This document shows, one piece after another, positions 21,989 to 34,364 of a DNA stretch of 64,000 nt (the first letter of the stretch is position 1; each line of letters starts with the position of its first letter). Made by a program: the position numbers and the translations under genes. Location of the stretch: contig OZ020524.1 in assembly GCA_963971425.1 (NCBI GenBank), positions 22,125,022-22,189,021 on the forward strand. Reading direction: 5' to 3'. The notes under the pieces are model-generated. The model made no database searches and was not told where the DNA came from. It was given only the letters and a program-made list of their open reading frames with translations. Source of the stretch: Bryoerythrophyllum caledonicum (Eukaryota > Streptophyta > Bryopsida > Pottiales > Pottiaceae).

Positions 21989-23070
21989 TTAACCCTTTAG
22001 CACCCAGGAAGCCCAAAATGGGGGATTCACTTTATTCACCCTGGTCAAGCGTTGCACCAAGCCACAGGCTCGGGTGGGACCATTTTTCTGGCCCTGCCCG
22101 ATTTAGGGTTCTAGAGGGTTTTTTTGGATATTTTTTTGACAAAATTGGGGCATGCGGCCTCAAATTTCCCTTGATGCCCCTCTCTGGTTCAAATAAGGAC
22201 CTCCTCCAACATAAAAATAGGGGCTGATTTTGTCCCTACCCTCCCCCACCCATCCAAGCCTGAGGCTTGCTGCAACGCTCGACCGGGGTATTTAGGCAAA
22301 TCTCAAAATGGGACTCCGGGGGTGCTAAACTCAATTTGCATGAAATCCATGAGGAATTTGGCTTCGAGATACGTGGTTCAATTTGCGCACACATTACATG
22401 AACACTCTCCAACAATCATATTATGATTTGGATATTTAGAACTCTTGGAAAAGCTAGGAATACAACACAAAATACACAAAATACACTAAAATACAGTGAA
22501 TACAGTGAATACCATGTCACATACTATGTTGTATTTCACACACATGCACAATGATTTTGGTCTTCAATTTTGATTGAACTTTGTCTTTGAGACATTCTTC
22601 ACTGTTTTGTGATTGTTGATCTCTCTCTTCACATACAAAACTTTCGTTTTGATTCGTATACAGTTGGAACATTTTTGTATACAATCAAGTAGAAAAATGC
22701 AAAATAATCACCAATAATTGTGTATAAATATTTTCTTCACATATGATATGACAATGCAAAGCTATTAACATAGTGCACATGTGAACCGCTTTTTATTCAA
22801 AGTAAAAAATTATTGCAAGAATCTATTGATGGTTAAAGTAGTACACCCTCCAAAATCCACAGTTTTCACTACCAAAATACGGTAACTTTAAACACCATTA
22901 TCTATTCTATCACCCGTTGGATGTTGTGCAAATTTTCCCCTCAGTTTAGGTCAATTTTGTAAGGTTAGATATTAATATTAGGCATTGTATTTCCATCAAA
23001 TCCGGTTTAAAGAAAAAATCAGCAAAAATCTTGTTTTCTCCAGAAACATCCCTGGACGGTAAAGGGTTAA
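21989..23070 (-). mobile_element. Family B element, copy 2, interrupted by a family C element
   Basis: Begins TTAACCCTTTAGCACCCAGG and ends GGACGGTAAAGGGTTAA. Orientation is opposite to copy 1 in the interior (CTCCGGGGGTGCTAAACTCA lies next to the left end). The family C copy at 22023-22304 sits inside it; without this insert it is about 792 bp, close to copy 1 (797 bp). Confidence 0.75.
22023..22304 (+). mobile_element. Family C hAT-like MITE, copy 2 (282 bp), nested
   Basis: Terminal inverted repeats begin GGATTCACTTTATTCACCCT on the left; read from the right they begin GAGATTTGCCTAAATACCCC. It is flanked by an exact 8-bp duplication of AAAATGGG (22015-22022, 22305-22312), and removing it restores the family B sequence seen in other copies. 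Exactly the same length as copy 1. Confidence 0.85.
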
Positions 23071-23213
23071 CCCCTAAATTTCCAAGAGTCCCCTCGAGGC
23101 ACTTTAGGAGGTTTGGGCAAGTTCCTATGGTGTAATTTTCTAATAGTTTTCTTAATGTAGATGGACATTAATAAAAGCTTTGTGTGAGTCCAGTTTTATC
23201 CTAAATCTGACAT
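23067..23213 (-). mobile_element. Family A 3'-end fragment, inverted
   Basis: Begins TTAACCCCTAAATTTCCAAG and then reads the reverse of the family A right end (AAGTTCCTATGGTGTAATTTTC). Truncated at about 23213, where the next family A copy starts. It shares the TTAA at 23067-23070 with the family B element. Confidence 0.55.
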
Positions 23214-23985
23214 TTAACCCCTAAATTCCTTTGACAATTTCACACCGAAAGCTCTTCAAAATTGCTTGTTTTTGTGCAATGAGTAAGGAAAAAACAAAAA
23301 AAAATTACTTCTAGTTTCAACCATAGGATCTAAGTTAAGACTCATTAAGTAACTTACATAAAAAATATTATAAAGTTTGATTGCACAGATTGTAATATTA
23401 TAGTGTTTGAAGTAGAGAAAAGGGTCCATTTTCTTCACTGCGTTTACGGGAGCAGCAGACTTTTACATCACTTGCTGTCCATTTTTTGCGCTTTAAAAGG
23501 TATCAATTAATTACCATAATGTTAAACATGCTGTTAGTTCTTCATACACCAATTTTTAGACGTAGCGGAGGAGTGTAGCATGTTCAAAAAAATTGTGCAA
23601 TGAGTGGAGGTTCAATAATTCTCAATTCATGTTATATTTTTTTGTGACCTTGATATTGTATTAAATGATAATCCAAATGGTCAATAAGAAGGTTTACATC
23701 ACATAATGCGGTAGGAAAAATCAAAAGTGAATCATACAAAGATCTCAAAGTTTTATGTGGAAAGGTAGAAGATTTTTTGGTACCTTGGCCAAAAATGTGT
23801 GACAATGTGTGAAAATAATTGACTTGGATTAATATGCTATTTCACCAAAGAACTAACAACATGCTTAACACGATGGTATTAGATTTAGATCTTGTGTAGT
23901 GCAAAAGTTTTTAGAGGTAGTCAAGAGTGTAGCATATTCAAAAAAATTGTGCAATGAGTGGAGGTTCAAAAATTATTATTCCATA
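23214..23985 (+). mobile_element. Family A element, 5' part only
   Basis: Begins TTAACCCCTAAATTCCTTTG and follows the family A order up to GAGTGGAGGTTCAAAAATTA, then stops abruptly at about 23985. The motif block GAGTGGAGGTTC occurs twice in it (about 23605 and 23955), suggesting an internal duplication. What follows at 24 kb is unrelated coding-like sequence. Confidence 0.6.
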
Positions 23986-24039
23986 CTAATAGTGACTATC
24001 GTTTTGTAATGATATACAGGTTTTTTGAGTGTAGCGTTA

Positions 24040-24472
24040 TGGCACTACCAAAAATTGACAGAATCTGGGAGAGCCACGGCTGGTAGATCGCGGAAGTTGA
24101 TGAGTCGAGCGCCTTTTTGTGGGTGACGGATTATCACTTTGAGCTTGGAAAGCGTACATCGGCCTTAGGGAAGAATTTTGGCAAAATCCAGGCAAATACT
24201 CTTCGACATGAAGATATGATATACGTAACTTGTGCATTGGGTCCAGGTCAATCAAAGGTGAAGACTTCTCTTTCAAAGAAGTTGCTTCTTGCACCTGTCC
24301 CTTTGAATCTTCTTCAAAATCTAGGTCAAGTGAAATTCCTCAAATCATTGCAGACGTTTTGGTTAAACATCTCTCTTGCGGTACGTGCTACTAGACTTAA
24401 TAACGTCATAGCTTGTTTAGCGTTATCACCGGAGATGGTGCTGAAGGCTAAAAAGATTATGAGAACATATTA
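24040..24472 (+). pseudogene. Decayed coding block, part 1, unrecognised
   Basis: Open from an ATG at 24040 except for one TAG at 24085. Reads MALPKIDRIWESHGW, then after the stop VTDYHFELGKRTSALGKNFG, and ends at TAG near 24470 (LALSPEMVLKAKKIMRTY). GC and codon mix differ from the AT-rich flanks. I do not recognise a domain. It lies in the same orientation as the blocks that follow, so one decayed gene or element is likely. Confidence 0.45.
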
Positions 24473-24499
24473 GATATGAGGCATTACGGTAGAGGGACC

Positions 24500-25251
24500 C
24501 ATTACGTGCGACAACTCAAGCTCCACCAACGAAACCAGAAGAAACAGAAGTTTATCGAATTCTTGCTGAGCTGTTGCGATTGGATTGGCGACCAATGGAT
24601 GGAGGTAGAGGAAGTGGAGGCCAACATCCCACCACAACTTCTGAGGTACAAACATTTCCCAATCCCCGATTAACGAGTAGACGTCCTACGAAGAGGCCAC
24701 GGCGTCTTGAGAGGGATGTAGCTTCTGGTTCAAGAGAAGGCTCCTCTGGTTTGGATCCAAGTGGGAGGAGGTTGATTGAGAGAAGTGAAGGATCGGGTGG
24801 CAGGATTTCTACGTGGGGGCTCAGGATGTCTGATGGTCATTGGAGGGCCTCTGCATTTACACCGGGAGATTTAGCTGATTTGTTAGCCATGGCGTCAGAG
24901 GAAGAAGAATTTCATAACCTATCAGATAGTATACCAAAGGATTTTGAAGACAATGCGGAGATACCACAACATGTTCAAACTTCAATGTATTTAAAAGCAC
25001 CAGTGCCTACAACGGAGGAGTTTGCAAAAGAATCAGCGTGGGGGAATTTTGTGATTAACGCACATATAGACCGCATTGCCTCTGTAGAGAATCCGGAAAC
25101 AAACTACCGGATTTTATTACAGAAGAGGGTCAGAGAAGTATTTAATCGCTTCAGAGACCCAGAATCCACGATTCGGGTGAGTAGATTGGTACTTCGACCG
25201 ATCAGATACATCATGCATACGACTAGCAATGATGGTGTCATTGAGAAGTAG
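24500..25251 (+). pseudogene. Decayed coding block, part 2, unrecognised
   Basis: A long open frame after a frameshift from part 1. It has a Pro/Thr linker (TQAPPTKPEETEVYRILAEL), then LLRLDWRPMDGGRGSGG, a basic cluster SRRPTKRPRRLERD that could be a nuclear-localisation signal, a Gly/Ser/Arg-rich stretch, an acidic patch (SEEEEF), and an ordered-looking C-terminal half including EFAKESAWGNFVINAHIDRI. It stops at 25249-25251. I cannot name a family. The basic cluster fits a protein acting in the nucleus; that is inference. Confidence 0.45.
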
Positions 25252-26420
25252 GAGTTGTCATTTCCGTTGGTAGAAACAACACAAGAGTTTGAGCGCATAT
25301 TCATTGCACACAAGAGTGCTTCTAAACATGGTGCCATGGGGTCTTATTATTCTTGGCTTCAAGATCATATCATTTGAGAACCGGTGGATGGGCAACACAT
25401 AATAGTAGCTTGTAAGTTTGTGCAACAATAGTGAAGAGATGGTATTATGCCTTTAAATTAGTACCTAGGCACGTTCGAGCGGCGGGAGGCCTCTTTTGTG
25501 CGATATGATGATCGCCGCTTTTACATTGAGAAGTCTGCGCGGATCAACGTAGTGGAGTTCCAGAGACAATCATATTCTACCATGGAGGAGGATTTGAGGA
25601 AGCTCTGTCAGATTTGGGATCTATATGGGAGGCTTGATAGCACACTACGTGCGGACGATGCACGCAGGGCTGTTACTTTGGTGAATGCGACAAGTGCAGT
25701 GCATAAATTGCCCAAGGGTAATGGAGTTGTTACAGTGAAGAGGTTGGCCAAAAACATGGAGGATCTGACCAATCATGCATGGAATCCGAGCAATGATTGC
25801 TTTGAAGCTATCATTCAAGTATGTAAGGACTACAAAGACGACATTCTCATTTACAACAAGGAGGAAGAGGACAAGTGGAAGGACATGGCAAGGAAGAAAG
25901 AGCTGGATCCAAATGTGGACATACGACCAACAAGAAAGGAGATGACCCAGAATTGATTGAAGCCATTAGATAGGGTTCCGAATTCATATTATCTTCGGTT
26001 GACAAAGTCTTCTGTAGCGAAGTTGGTGAAGGAGGACGGAGTAAGACCTTGTCCAGCATATTACTTCAACGGTGTAAAATACCCGAATCCGCATTCTCGT
26101 ACGATTGCCGGTGTGGTTGACCGGTATCAGGTACGAAAAGCTGTGATGAATTCCATCCGTTGGTTGATGGTGGAGAAGAAGGAAAGTACACCTAATTCCA
26201 TGGAGGAGTTCTTTCGTATCCGTATAGGGAAGTATTTTCCAAGGACCAACTAACAACTTGATACTTTGAGAAAGCTTCTGAATGCTACCACGAAAACAAC
26301 TTGGATTGCTCATGTGTGGAGGAAGGTGTCTAAACTAGAAGACATAGGCTACCTCATCCCCCCTTCCATGAAGTTTCATTTTGGTGACATTGCAGCAGGG
26401 GGCGTGGATACATTGGACTG
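25252..26420 (+). pseudogene. Decayed coding block, part 3, unrecognised
   Basis: Continues as broken frames to 25498, then an open run of 153 codons ending in TGA at 25954, followed in the same frame by 99 more codons to 26253 (starts KPLDRVPNSYYLRLTKSSVA). A single stop therefore splits what was one frame of at least 250 codons. Lys/Glu-rich helices (YNKEEEDKWKDMARKK) are visible. Beyond 26253 the frame carries another stop near 26436. No catalytic motif is recognised. Confidence 0.45.
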
Positions 26421-26435
26421 TCCGTTGATAGGGTA

Positions 26436-27990
26436 GGGTTGGCTACTCCTAATTGGGAATGGCAGATGGAAGTTAGGAGGCCTGGCCAGAACGGCACAAA
26501 GTATCTTCTTCTGGTTCAGTGTAGAAGAGGGTTATTCCGCACCGATTACGTACAGCTGGAAAAACCATGTTTGTGGATGATTGATTGTCGGGGCGGCGGT
26601 GGGAGGCATGGAGATGGTCATTAGGGAGATGCCCAATTATCTGCAACTTTTGCACAGCGAACATTATGGATGGCAAATACTAAACGATGGAACGTCATCT
26701 TCTTGTTTCCAGCGGCCGTGTTTGCGAACGAAGAATTTTTGACAAAGGTGAAGCTTTCAGAGGGATGTACTATGCGACGTGGATGTTGGGCATTTGATCC
26801 CAACTCGGTTAATCCCGTTGCTCTTGATCTTACAGAGAATGGGCGTCTGGAGCAAGTAGTACAACCAACAAACGATGTTGTGATTTGTATCCAGCACCCT
26901 GTGGATACATCTCTTGGCCCGAACTATGTTTCTGGAGACCTTTCACTCCCACTTTTATTTTTGGATCACTGGAGTGAGGCAAGCTAATCCTTTGAAGTTG
27001 ATTCCCTTGAGAGATCTCCATCAGAGCTTGCAAGACTAGTGGGCTCATACTTGCCCCGTGGTTGGGGTTTAGGGGCGTGTAATATATCTACCGCCATTCC
27101 TACAATCCTTCTAAGGATATGAGATTTTTATCATTGATGATTGTACAAACAGAGTTTCATTCCTGTGTAATGAGTTGTCCGAAAATTTCCAAGAACAACT
27201 GTTGATCATAACTGATGGAACAAGTACTGGTTGCAATATCGTACATGAGATCAAAAAGACGGTTGGTGGAGTGAGGAATGAAGACGACAATGAGGATAGA
27301 GGTGGTTTATAGGAGAGATTGATACGTTCACGTACCACTGAGGATTCCTCATCTTGCAGTAGCTCGAACTACTGGACTTTGGACACCAATGAAGATAAAG
27401 TGAACCAGTGTCCTCCAAGACAGAGGATTCCATCAACGCAGCCGGCGGTGGGAGATACTTCAGAGGAGACGTCTGCAACACCTATAGAGGATGTAATATA
27501 CTGGTGTAGTGCATGTTAGTTTGGCAGCAGAGACTGAGAGGGGGCGTACATTTGATGGTTTTAGGCTTGAGATGGGGGAAGAAGAATTGGGCTTATTGGA
27601 ATTTTTTTGGTGCAGAGGAGGATTGCACAACCTTTGATGCTTTTTCAATCAAAGCCAGTATTGGAGACACATGAGACGTTCGGAGGTACTCAAAGTGATA
27701 CCGGACCAAGTTTGCCTTCCGTTCCAAGATCTAGCTTATCGAAGGACATCATTGCATCTTAGGGGGCCTTTTCCTCAGAGCGAAAGAAGTCCTTCAATAC
27801 AGAGGATGGCTTTTTCTACAATGATGTTAGCGTAAGGCATACGCGGGAGGGTGTTCCTAGCAATTATCGATATGTTGAGTGTGCATCAAAGATGTGGAAG
27901 ATCGTCCAGTGCAAGATCATGAACTGTCCGCTATAGTAGGTAGCGCCATTGGAGAGGTAGAAAGAATCGTTGCGCTAGAAGATGAGCTCT
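26436..27990 (+). pseudogene. Decayed coding block, part 4, unrecognised
   Basis: Several open runs on the plus strand: 26439-26624 (includes LFRTDYVQLEKPCLWMIDC), 26670-26987 (includes FDPNSVNPVALDLTENGRLE and FLDHWSEAS) and 27319-27519. A final stretch at about 27800-27945 reads FYNDVSVRHTREGVPSNYRY then VECASKMWKIVQC; this Cys/Trp spacing is reminiscent of small zinc-binding modules, but I do not assign one. All runs are interrupted by stops and frameshifts. Confidence 0.4.
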
Positions 27991-29200
27991 GAGCCCTGGA
28001 GCTTTATACTATAGTAGAGCATGCACAAAGTTTAGGTGGAAAATACGTTAGTATAATGCACTTTAAGATGTGTATCATTTGGTGGGTGGTATACATTTAT
28101 ATATTGGGTGGTCCATATGATACGTTTGATTTTAGAATCTCTTAGCAATAGTGTGGAATTGATTGATTATATATGTTTTTGCATATAGAATATAGTGAGG
28201 TAGTTTACACTGTCTTAGGAAATTGCATATATATTTTTGTATCTCTTACACATTGTATTTGTAGTGCAGTACTCTAAAATCCTATATTTACTCAAAACAC
28301 ATTTATAACCTCTTTAGGCACATGATTATAATTTTGTAGCAAGATTTGCAAACTAGAGTAGAAATCATATATTTTCAATGTAATCGTAGCAAATGGAAAA
28401 AATATATATCATTTATGCGAACATAAAGATGCCAATGTTTGACACAACAAACATCAAAATTTTGTGACAAAAAACATACTAAATTCTTGCCAATTTTTTT
28501 TTTTTAAAGTAATGAGCAAATAACTTGCGGCTTTTTACAAGCAACCAGTGCACTTGGCTAAGTGCATAATTGCTTAATTGCATGTTTATCGTATTTTCTA
28601 TTTTTAAATTAGTTTTATTTTATTGTACCAACCATTTATTTTTTATAATGTGGTATACACCTTCATATTGACCCAAAATTAATTTTTTAGAGGTGAATGT
28701 CTACATATATGTTGACCAATTTGCAACGGCTATGTATTTTTGTACCGATAGCAACAATGGAGACCCACACGTTTCAAACCTCTTTGGTACCTCCAAACAT
28801 CCATAGAGATAATATCCTTTCCAATAGCTCTATTGGGGCCTAATTAGTACGAGCAGCACGTGCAAGGCAAACTCAACAAAGATCTCTTGGGGTCAATACA
28901 TATAAATTGAAAGGGACTACAGAATTGCTCTCAGAAAGAGGAGATGTCGGGAGTTTGGGAACCACGGAGCATGATTCAAAAGTGACATTGAATTGAATGG
29001 GTCAAAGTTGTTCCCATTTGAGTTGGTGGTGCATATCATTAGGGCAAACGATGCACTGCATTGGACTGGAGAGGTTATAGGAGAGCATCTTGGCATGTGT
29101 AATGGCTTGATCATTTGTTGGCACCAATCTTTGCTATGTGTCTTGGCCGTAGAATCTAATAATAAAAATGCCCATGGTGAAGATGGATCTTAAACACCAC
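27991..29200. other. AT-rich spacer between two decayed coding blocks
   Basis: No gene seen. There is an A/T-rich interior with runs of T at 28494-28505. It separates the unrecognised block from the DUF7869-like block; both are on the plus strand. Confidence 0.45.
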
Positions 29201-29208
29201 CTACACAA

Positions 29209-31957
29209 ATGATGGCTCTAGAATTTAATTTCCATGAGCGGTTGAACACACCAGGATCCACCGAGAGGTCTCGGCGCACTAGTCAAGCTTCAAACCCCGT
29301 AGATGAGAATTTGCCATTTTCTGAATTTACTGCCTCTAACATCCAAGATCTCTCCTATGTAGATGGGTTAGCTAACGTTAGACCAGCGCATTGTCCATAT
29401 TCTATACAGAATAGGAGAAGGAGAGTCTCTACCAACTAAGGTATCCCTTACAAGCGTGCAAAGGGCAATAGCTCAAAGAGGATACAAACCAAATTACTTG
29501 AGGGACATTCCAGCAAGGTATCTATTAGACATGCGATATAATGCATGGGCTTCCAAGTTTCTCGTACAAAGTACGTGGATGAGACGAATGTTGGTTTTTT
29601 TTTTACACACGGATGGAAGGAACTCGTCGGGATAAATTTGTAACGAAGTTAGAAGGCAAGTAAGTTTGCAATGCTTGCTACGCTCTAGGGATTGGCTATT
29701 TGCAAAGGCGCTTTAAGCAATTGAAGAAAGATTGTTTAATATATGGAAGGGTGATGGCAATTCATGCAACACCCTTTTAGACCTAGTTAGAGAGAGTACA
29801 ACAATATCCGTGGCAAAGGCGTGCTTTAAATCATTTGTGGATGAAGCTCGTTGTCCTCAACCTCATCGCTCTATATGCCATAAGAGTGACAACAAAATGG
29901 TGCCTCTTATTCTCCTTCCCATGAATAGAGTATAGTTTGATGTATTCAATTACGTGAATGAGAAGGTGAAGAAAATTTGTAATGGGAAAACCATTTTGAT
30001 CAGCTCGTTCCGGAGGATGTGACGCATCCTCACGTCTAGGTACCTCCATTCTTGAGATTCTCTAAGTGTTATCATTCTTGGGAGTATAAATGTGCCATGG
30101 AGGGAACCACCAATGCAGATGCAAGGAAAAAGATATAAGAGTTGTTTATATTGCATCTACGCAATCAGATGGAGGAACGTAGACATTATTGGATATTCAA
30201 CAAGTTGTGTTATATAAGCCCACAGTTGCACATGTGCATAATTGTAGATGGCATGGACCAAAACACAACCATGGTACCAAGGATGCGTTAAACCGTAAAG
30301 AACATTGAACATCAGTTTTGAAGATCCACCTATGTGGGGCCCTTGTACATGGGATTGGTTTATATTGCGATGAGTGGTTTGGGGCTCACCACAAACATGA
30401 TAGCAACCAAGTCGTGAGCACATTGTTGTACGCAATAGGAGATGTGTTGTGGAAGAAGGGTTTTTTGCCACCAACATTGCTCATCCAAGCGGACAACTGC
30501 ACATGCAAGAATAAAAACATTTATATGTTTGCTCTATGTGCTACATTGGTGGAATTGAGCATTTTTCAGGAGGTGGAACTCTCTTTTCTAATAGTGGGCC
30601 ATATGCATGAAGATATTGATCAACATTTCAGCTGTATATCTAGCACATGGAAGAGGTCTGACGTGGACCCGTTGAAGGAGATGCTTAGCCTTATAGGAAG
30701 ATGAACATCGCCTGTGGAGGCATTTGTTAGCGCCCAACTGTTAGAGAATGTGTGGGATTGGAAATTGTTTATATCTCCTCACTTACTAAAAGGTCCAAAT
30801 TCATTGGTTGGCATAACATTTCCGCACCACATGCATTTTTTATGGACAATCAAGAACACACCCGTGAGGTTCGAATACAATACAAGCATTTTTGCAAGGA
30901 TCCATAGGGACCAAAGGCAGGAACGAAGAGTTTGAGGTTGTTCCCAAGTAGAGATGAGCGACCACTTTTTGCAAAATTATTTGAAGCACACAAGCAGGAA
31001 TTGAAGGCGTTAGATGACTTCATTGCATATAAACAAAGGTGCATTCAAAGATTACAGCATGAGGACAGAAATCGTGATGCAAGAGCGGAGGCCAAAAGGT
31101 TGAAACTCTATCTAGCTGAATTTTTACACAAAAATCACAACAACAAGCATTGTTCTTTACCATTTTGGTCTTCAGAGGTCTCAAATAGTACACCTGCTGA
31201 AAATGCAGCCTTGGATGTAATAGACGGTTGAAGTGAAGATAATTGCGAGATAATAGTTATGGACCAGGTAGTGGGCATGCTTCCAAATGCCGAGGCTCGA
31301 GGATACTTTGGTCCTCGTAGAGAAAGATCATCTAATCAAGTAGTGCGTAGGGCACAATGAACGGAACGCAACCATGTTGAGGAACGAGCCGAAGAAGGAG
31401 CAGTGCATGAAGGTAACCACGACCCTTTTCCACCATTTAAACCACAATCTGATATTGGTTGTGGACAATTTCTAGCCTTGAGTGTTGATCGAGCAGAAGT
31501 AGAAGTTGGTCTACCATTCTATGTAGATAAGGTGATTGAAGACGGAAAAAGCCAATGGAGATTGAAGATGAAGGTTTGTTGGTATTTGCCCATCATCCAA
31601 GGGGGAGTTGTTGATGGAGTGGGGATATTTACACAACGGTATGCAAATTGCATGGATTCATTGTGGGAGCCATTTGGTCAGAGCCATAGTTGGGTAGAAA
31701 AAGAGGCATGCATTTTTTCATGGGTTGATGAACCGGAAGGAACCATGACTGGAGCTTGTCGATGGAGAAAGCGCACTGTATTTGGAATGCAGGTTGAAAG
31801 CAAGATTCGCATACTTCAATCGGCTAAGGCTCACACTAGAATATATTGCAATGCAAACCAAAGCTATTGGCGACAACCACTTGCAAGCAACCTTAAATGT
31901 CATGTAGTAGATAGTGAAAGTATTGTGAGTGTATTGTGTACGGTAATTGCTATTTAG
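29209..31957 (+). pseudogene. DUF7869-like protein, decayed
   Basis: A multi-domain gene with many stops and frameshifts. In order: a Ser/Arg-rich N-terminus (29209-29439); VCNACYALGIGYLQRRFKQL near 29665, like the helical module that opens this family; a Cys-rich lead-in near 30050 (FLRFSKCYHSWEYKCAMEG); a first acidic motif IIVDGMDQNT near 30240; then an open run 30318-30704 with GALVHGIGLYCDEW, QADNCTCKNKN and VGHMHEDIDQHFSCI. The order DG(M)DQ, ADNC, GHxHxDIDQxFS is the hallmark I associate with DUF7869 proteins, scattered through algae, animals and plants. The three acidic positions suggest an RNase H-like fold, and repeated genomic occurrence suggests a transposase-like role; both are inference. 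The tail (31403-31957) has LPFYVDKVIEDG and KMKVCWYLPI, resembling the family's C-terminal chromatin-reader-like segment. Not functional as it stands. Confidence 0.65.
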
Positions 31958-34360
31958 TGTATATGCAAGGGTAGTATATTGTAAGAGTTATGTAGGATGT
32001 TGTGGAGCAATCCTATAGCTTAAAGAGATTACTATTAATAAAGTACATCACTATATCCATGTATAGATGCATTTATATTTATTTTCTTCCATTAGTATAT
32101 CATGTACTATTTAGAATATCCTCTTATGACTTGGCAATTGTAGCTTATTGGTGATGCGTTTTTTGATATAGTACAATCTTTATGATATTTCTTTGAAATT
32201 TTGTACAAAATTACTATTTAGATATTTATCAATAATTTACAAAGCATTATTGAAAATTTGTTGAAAATGCCATTATATAGCTTCTTATATTAACAGTTTT
32301 GATTATACACAACATGTTTGTACAAACTTTATTTTTTTGTTTTTTTTAAACAAAAAATTTGCAATTTTGACAATTTTGCGCACAATGGCCGGCTTTGTAC
32401 TCAAGTGCACTTTTAAATGATGAGGGCAAAATTGCTTACTTGCGTGTTAATGGTTTTAGGCGAATTTCTTGAATTTGCAGACAAAGACATGCTTCTGAAG
32501 AAATTGTGGAGAAATTCTTTTTGAGGCACAAATTTAATTAAAATTTTAACATAAAAATCAATGAAGTGCCATTTTATAGAAGATTCACACAACCAAATCA
32601 TATTCACGTGCTTTTTTGTAATATTTGTACTTATTTTGCTCTTTTTAGCATGTGAAATATGAACACCAAGATTATATCCTTTACGATAATATTCCAATGC
32701 ATACATATTTTTGGTATATCCTTCATGTGCATGATTACTTACAAAGCACTATAATATTTTCAATATAGCAGTCAAAAAACAATAAATATATGTACCATTG
32801 AAAACATATATTACTTGTTTGACACTACAGAGTGCTACAAAATGACATATTTAGCTTTTACTGAGGCAAAAAAAGAAAACCTCTTCATTAATATTGTTAC
32901 AACAATTTAAAGTTCTGAATACTCATCTTTAATCATTGATTTTAAAACGGGTAGTTTTTGCTAAAATGAATATCTGCTCGGAATCTTGATTAATGATAAC
33001 AACCATATTTTCTTATAATAATTCATGTTTTCATATTTTCATGTTTTCATATTTTCATGTTTTCATATAATTTGATATCATAGAATAATTAGTTAACCTT
33101 TAACTAATTATACTTTGCCATTATCAAAAGTAGCCTTGTCCATATCATCAATAACTATTTAAACAAATAATGCTATTAGTCTTTCTTTTAGACAATCATG
33201 CTATCATAATCTATTTAATTGATAGCGCCTTTCTTTCTTTGCCTCATATGAAGGCCTTCTATTTGCCTTGATAGATTTCAATTGGAGTGGCTTTAACCTG
33301 TAAACTATGCATAATTGATTCACCAGTTTAGTTTAGCTTATTTTATTTTTAATTACTTTGATGTAAACTCTTTAAAAACACTCATATTAAATTTAGTCAA
33401 ATATCATGTTCTTACATACATTGTTAAACTAATTAGTTGATCACTAGTGTAAAAATATAAATTCTATAAAATCAATCATTTTATACATCATATGAACCAT
33501 GATTTTATTATTAATTGCCAGATTGTCAATTACTAGATTATCAATTGTTAGATTTTCAATTGCCAGACCAATTGTTTGGTGGTTGTTATATATCCATTGT
33601 GTCTAATAAAAAGAAAATTACATTGCCACAAAGTTCTTATGTTCTTACATCTTAGTACAAAATTTCAAGTATTGAAAATACAAATTGCAATAATGGAAAC
33701 ATGCCCAAGATTTGCAGAAGCCCACCTTAGGCTATTTGTTCTTTACGGGTCAAATTTTGAAGCCAAGCCATCTATGATTAATGGAAAATCTATGAGTGGA
33801 GAAGATGATATTTTACATAATCTACTACCTTTATAGATCCAACCATCAACCATAGCCAACCTAGCCTTAAAGGGTTAATGAACAAGGAGGGGTCATGTTG
33901 CAAAGTGAACCTTAGGCGCCTTCTTTTCTTTGACTTACATAAATTCATAACAATTAAAATTGTGGAAAGTAGTCAAAGCTCTGAATATCTTTGTTTGACT
34001 TCATAAGTGAATTCCAAGTCCCCACAAAGCTATTACATTCTTGCACTAAAAAAATGGTTTCTAATAAGCAGACTCTAAAGTAGAATCATTTTCAAAAGTC
34101 ACTTGTTTTCACCACACGTTGTGTGAAAAGAGGTTATAACATTACCACCTCTTTTCACTGCACACATTGTGCTTCTCTAGAAAATTAGTGTTGAGATTTT
34201 TTTCAATCACTTTTTGTACACTTTGAAATATTTTTTAATTTCTCAATCTCCTACAAATTATTTTTTCATCATTAACTCCAAATGTAAAGGTTCTATAATT
34301 CCAAAACTACAATTCTTTGCATTTAGTGTTCATGTTGATATTTAGGGTTGTAAATATAGT
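31958..34360. other. AT-rich gene-free stretch
   Basis: No gene supported. Contains a short tandem array at 33024-33068 (unit CATGTTTTCATATTTT, nearly three copies). A family B-like end (CTTAAAGGGTTAATGAA) occurs at 33867-33884 without a partner. The open frames at 32413-32706 (minus) and 33576-33836 (plus) have no motif. Confidence 0.5.
33024..33068 (+). repeat. 16-bp tandem repeat
   Basis: CATGTTTTCATATTTT repeated 2.7 times without change. Simple replication-slippage array. Confidence 0.85.
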
Positions 34361-34364
34361 ACTT

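Noticed and set aside
24040..27990. Endogenous viral element
   Set aside because: Considered because of the many unrecognised ordered segments, but no capsid, polymerase or helicase motif could be read.
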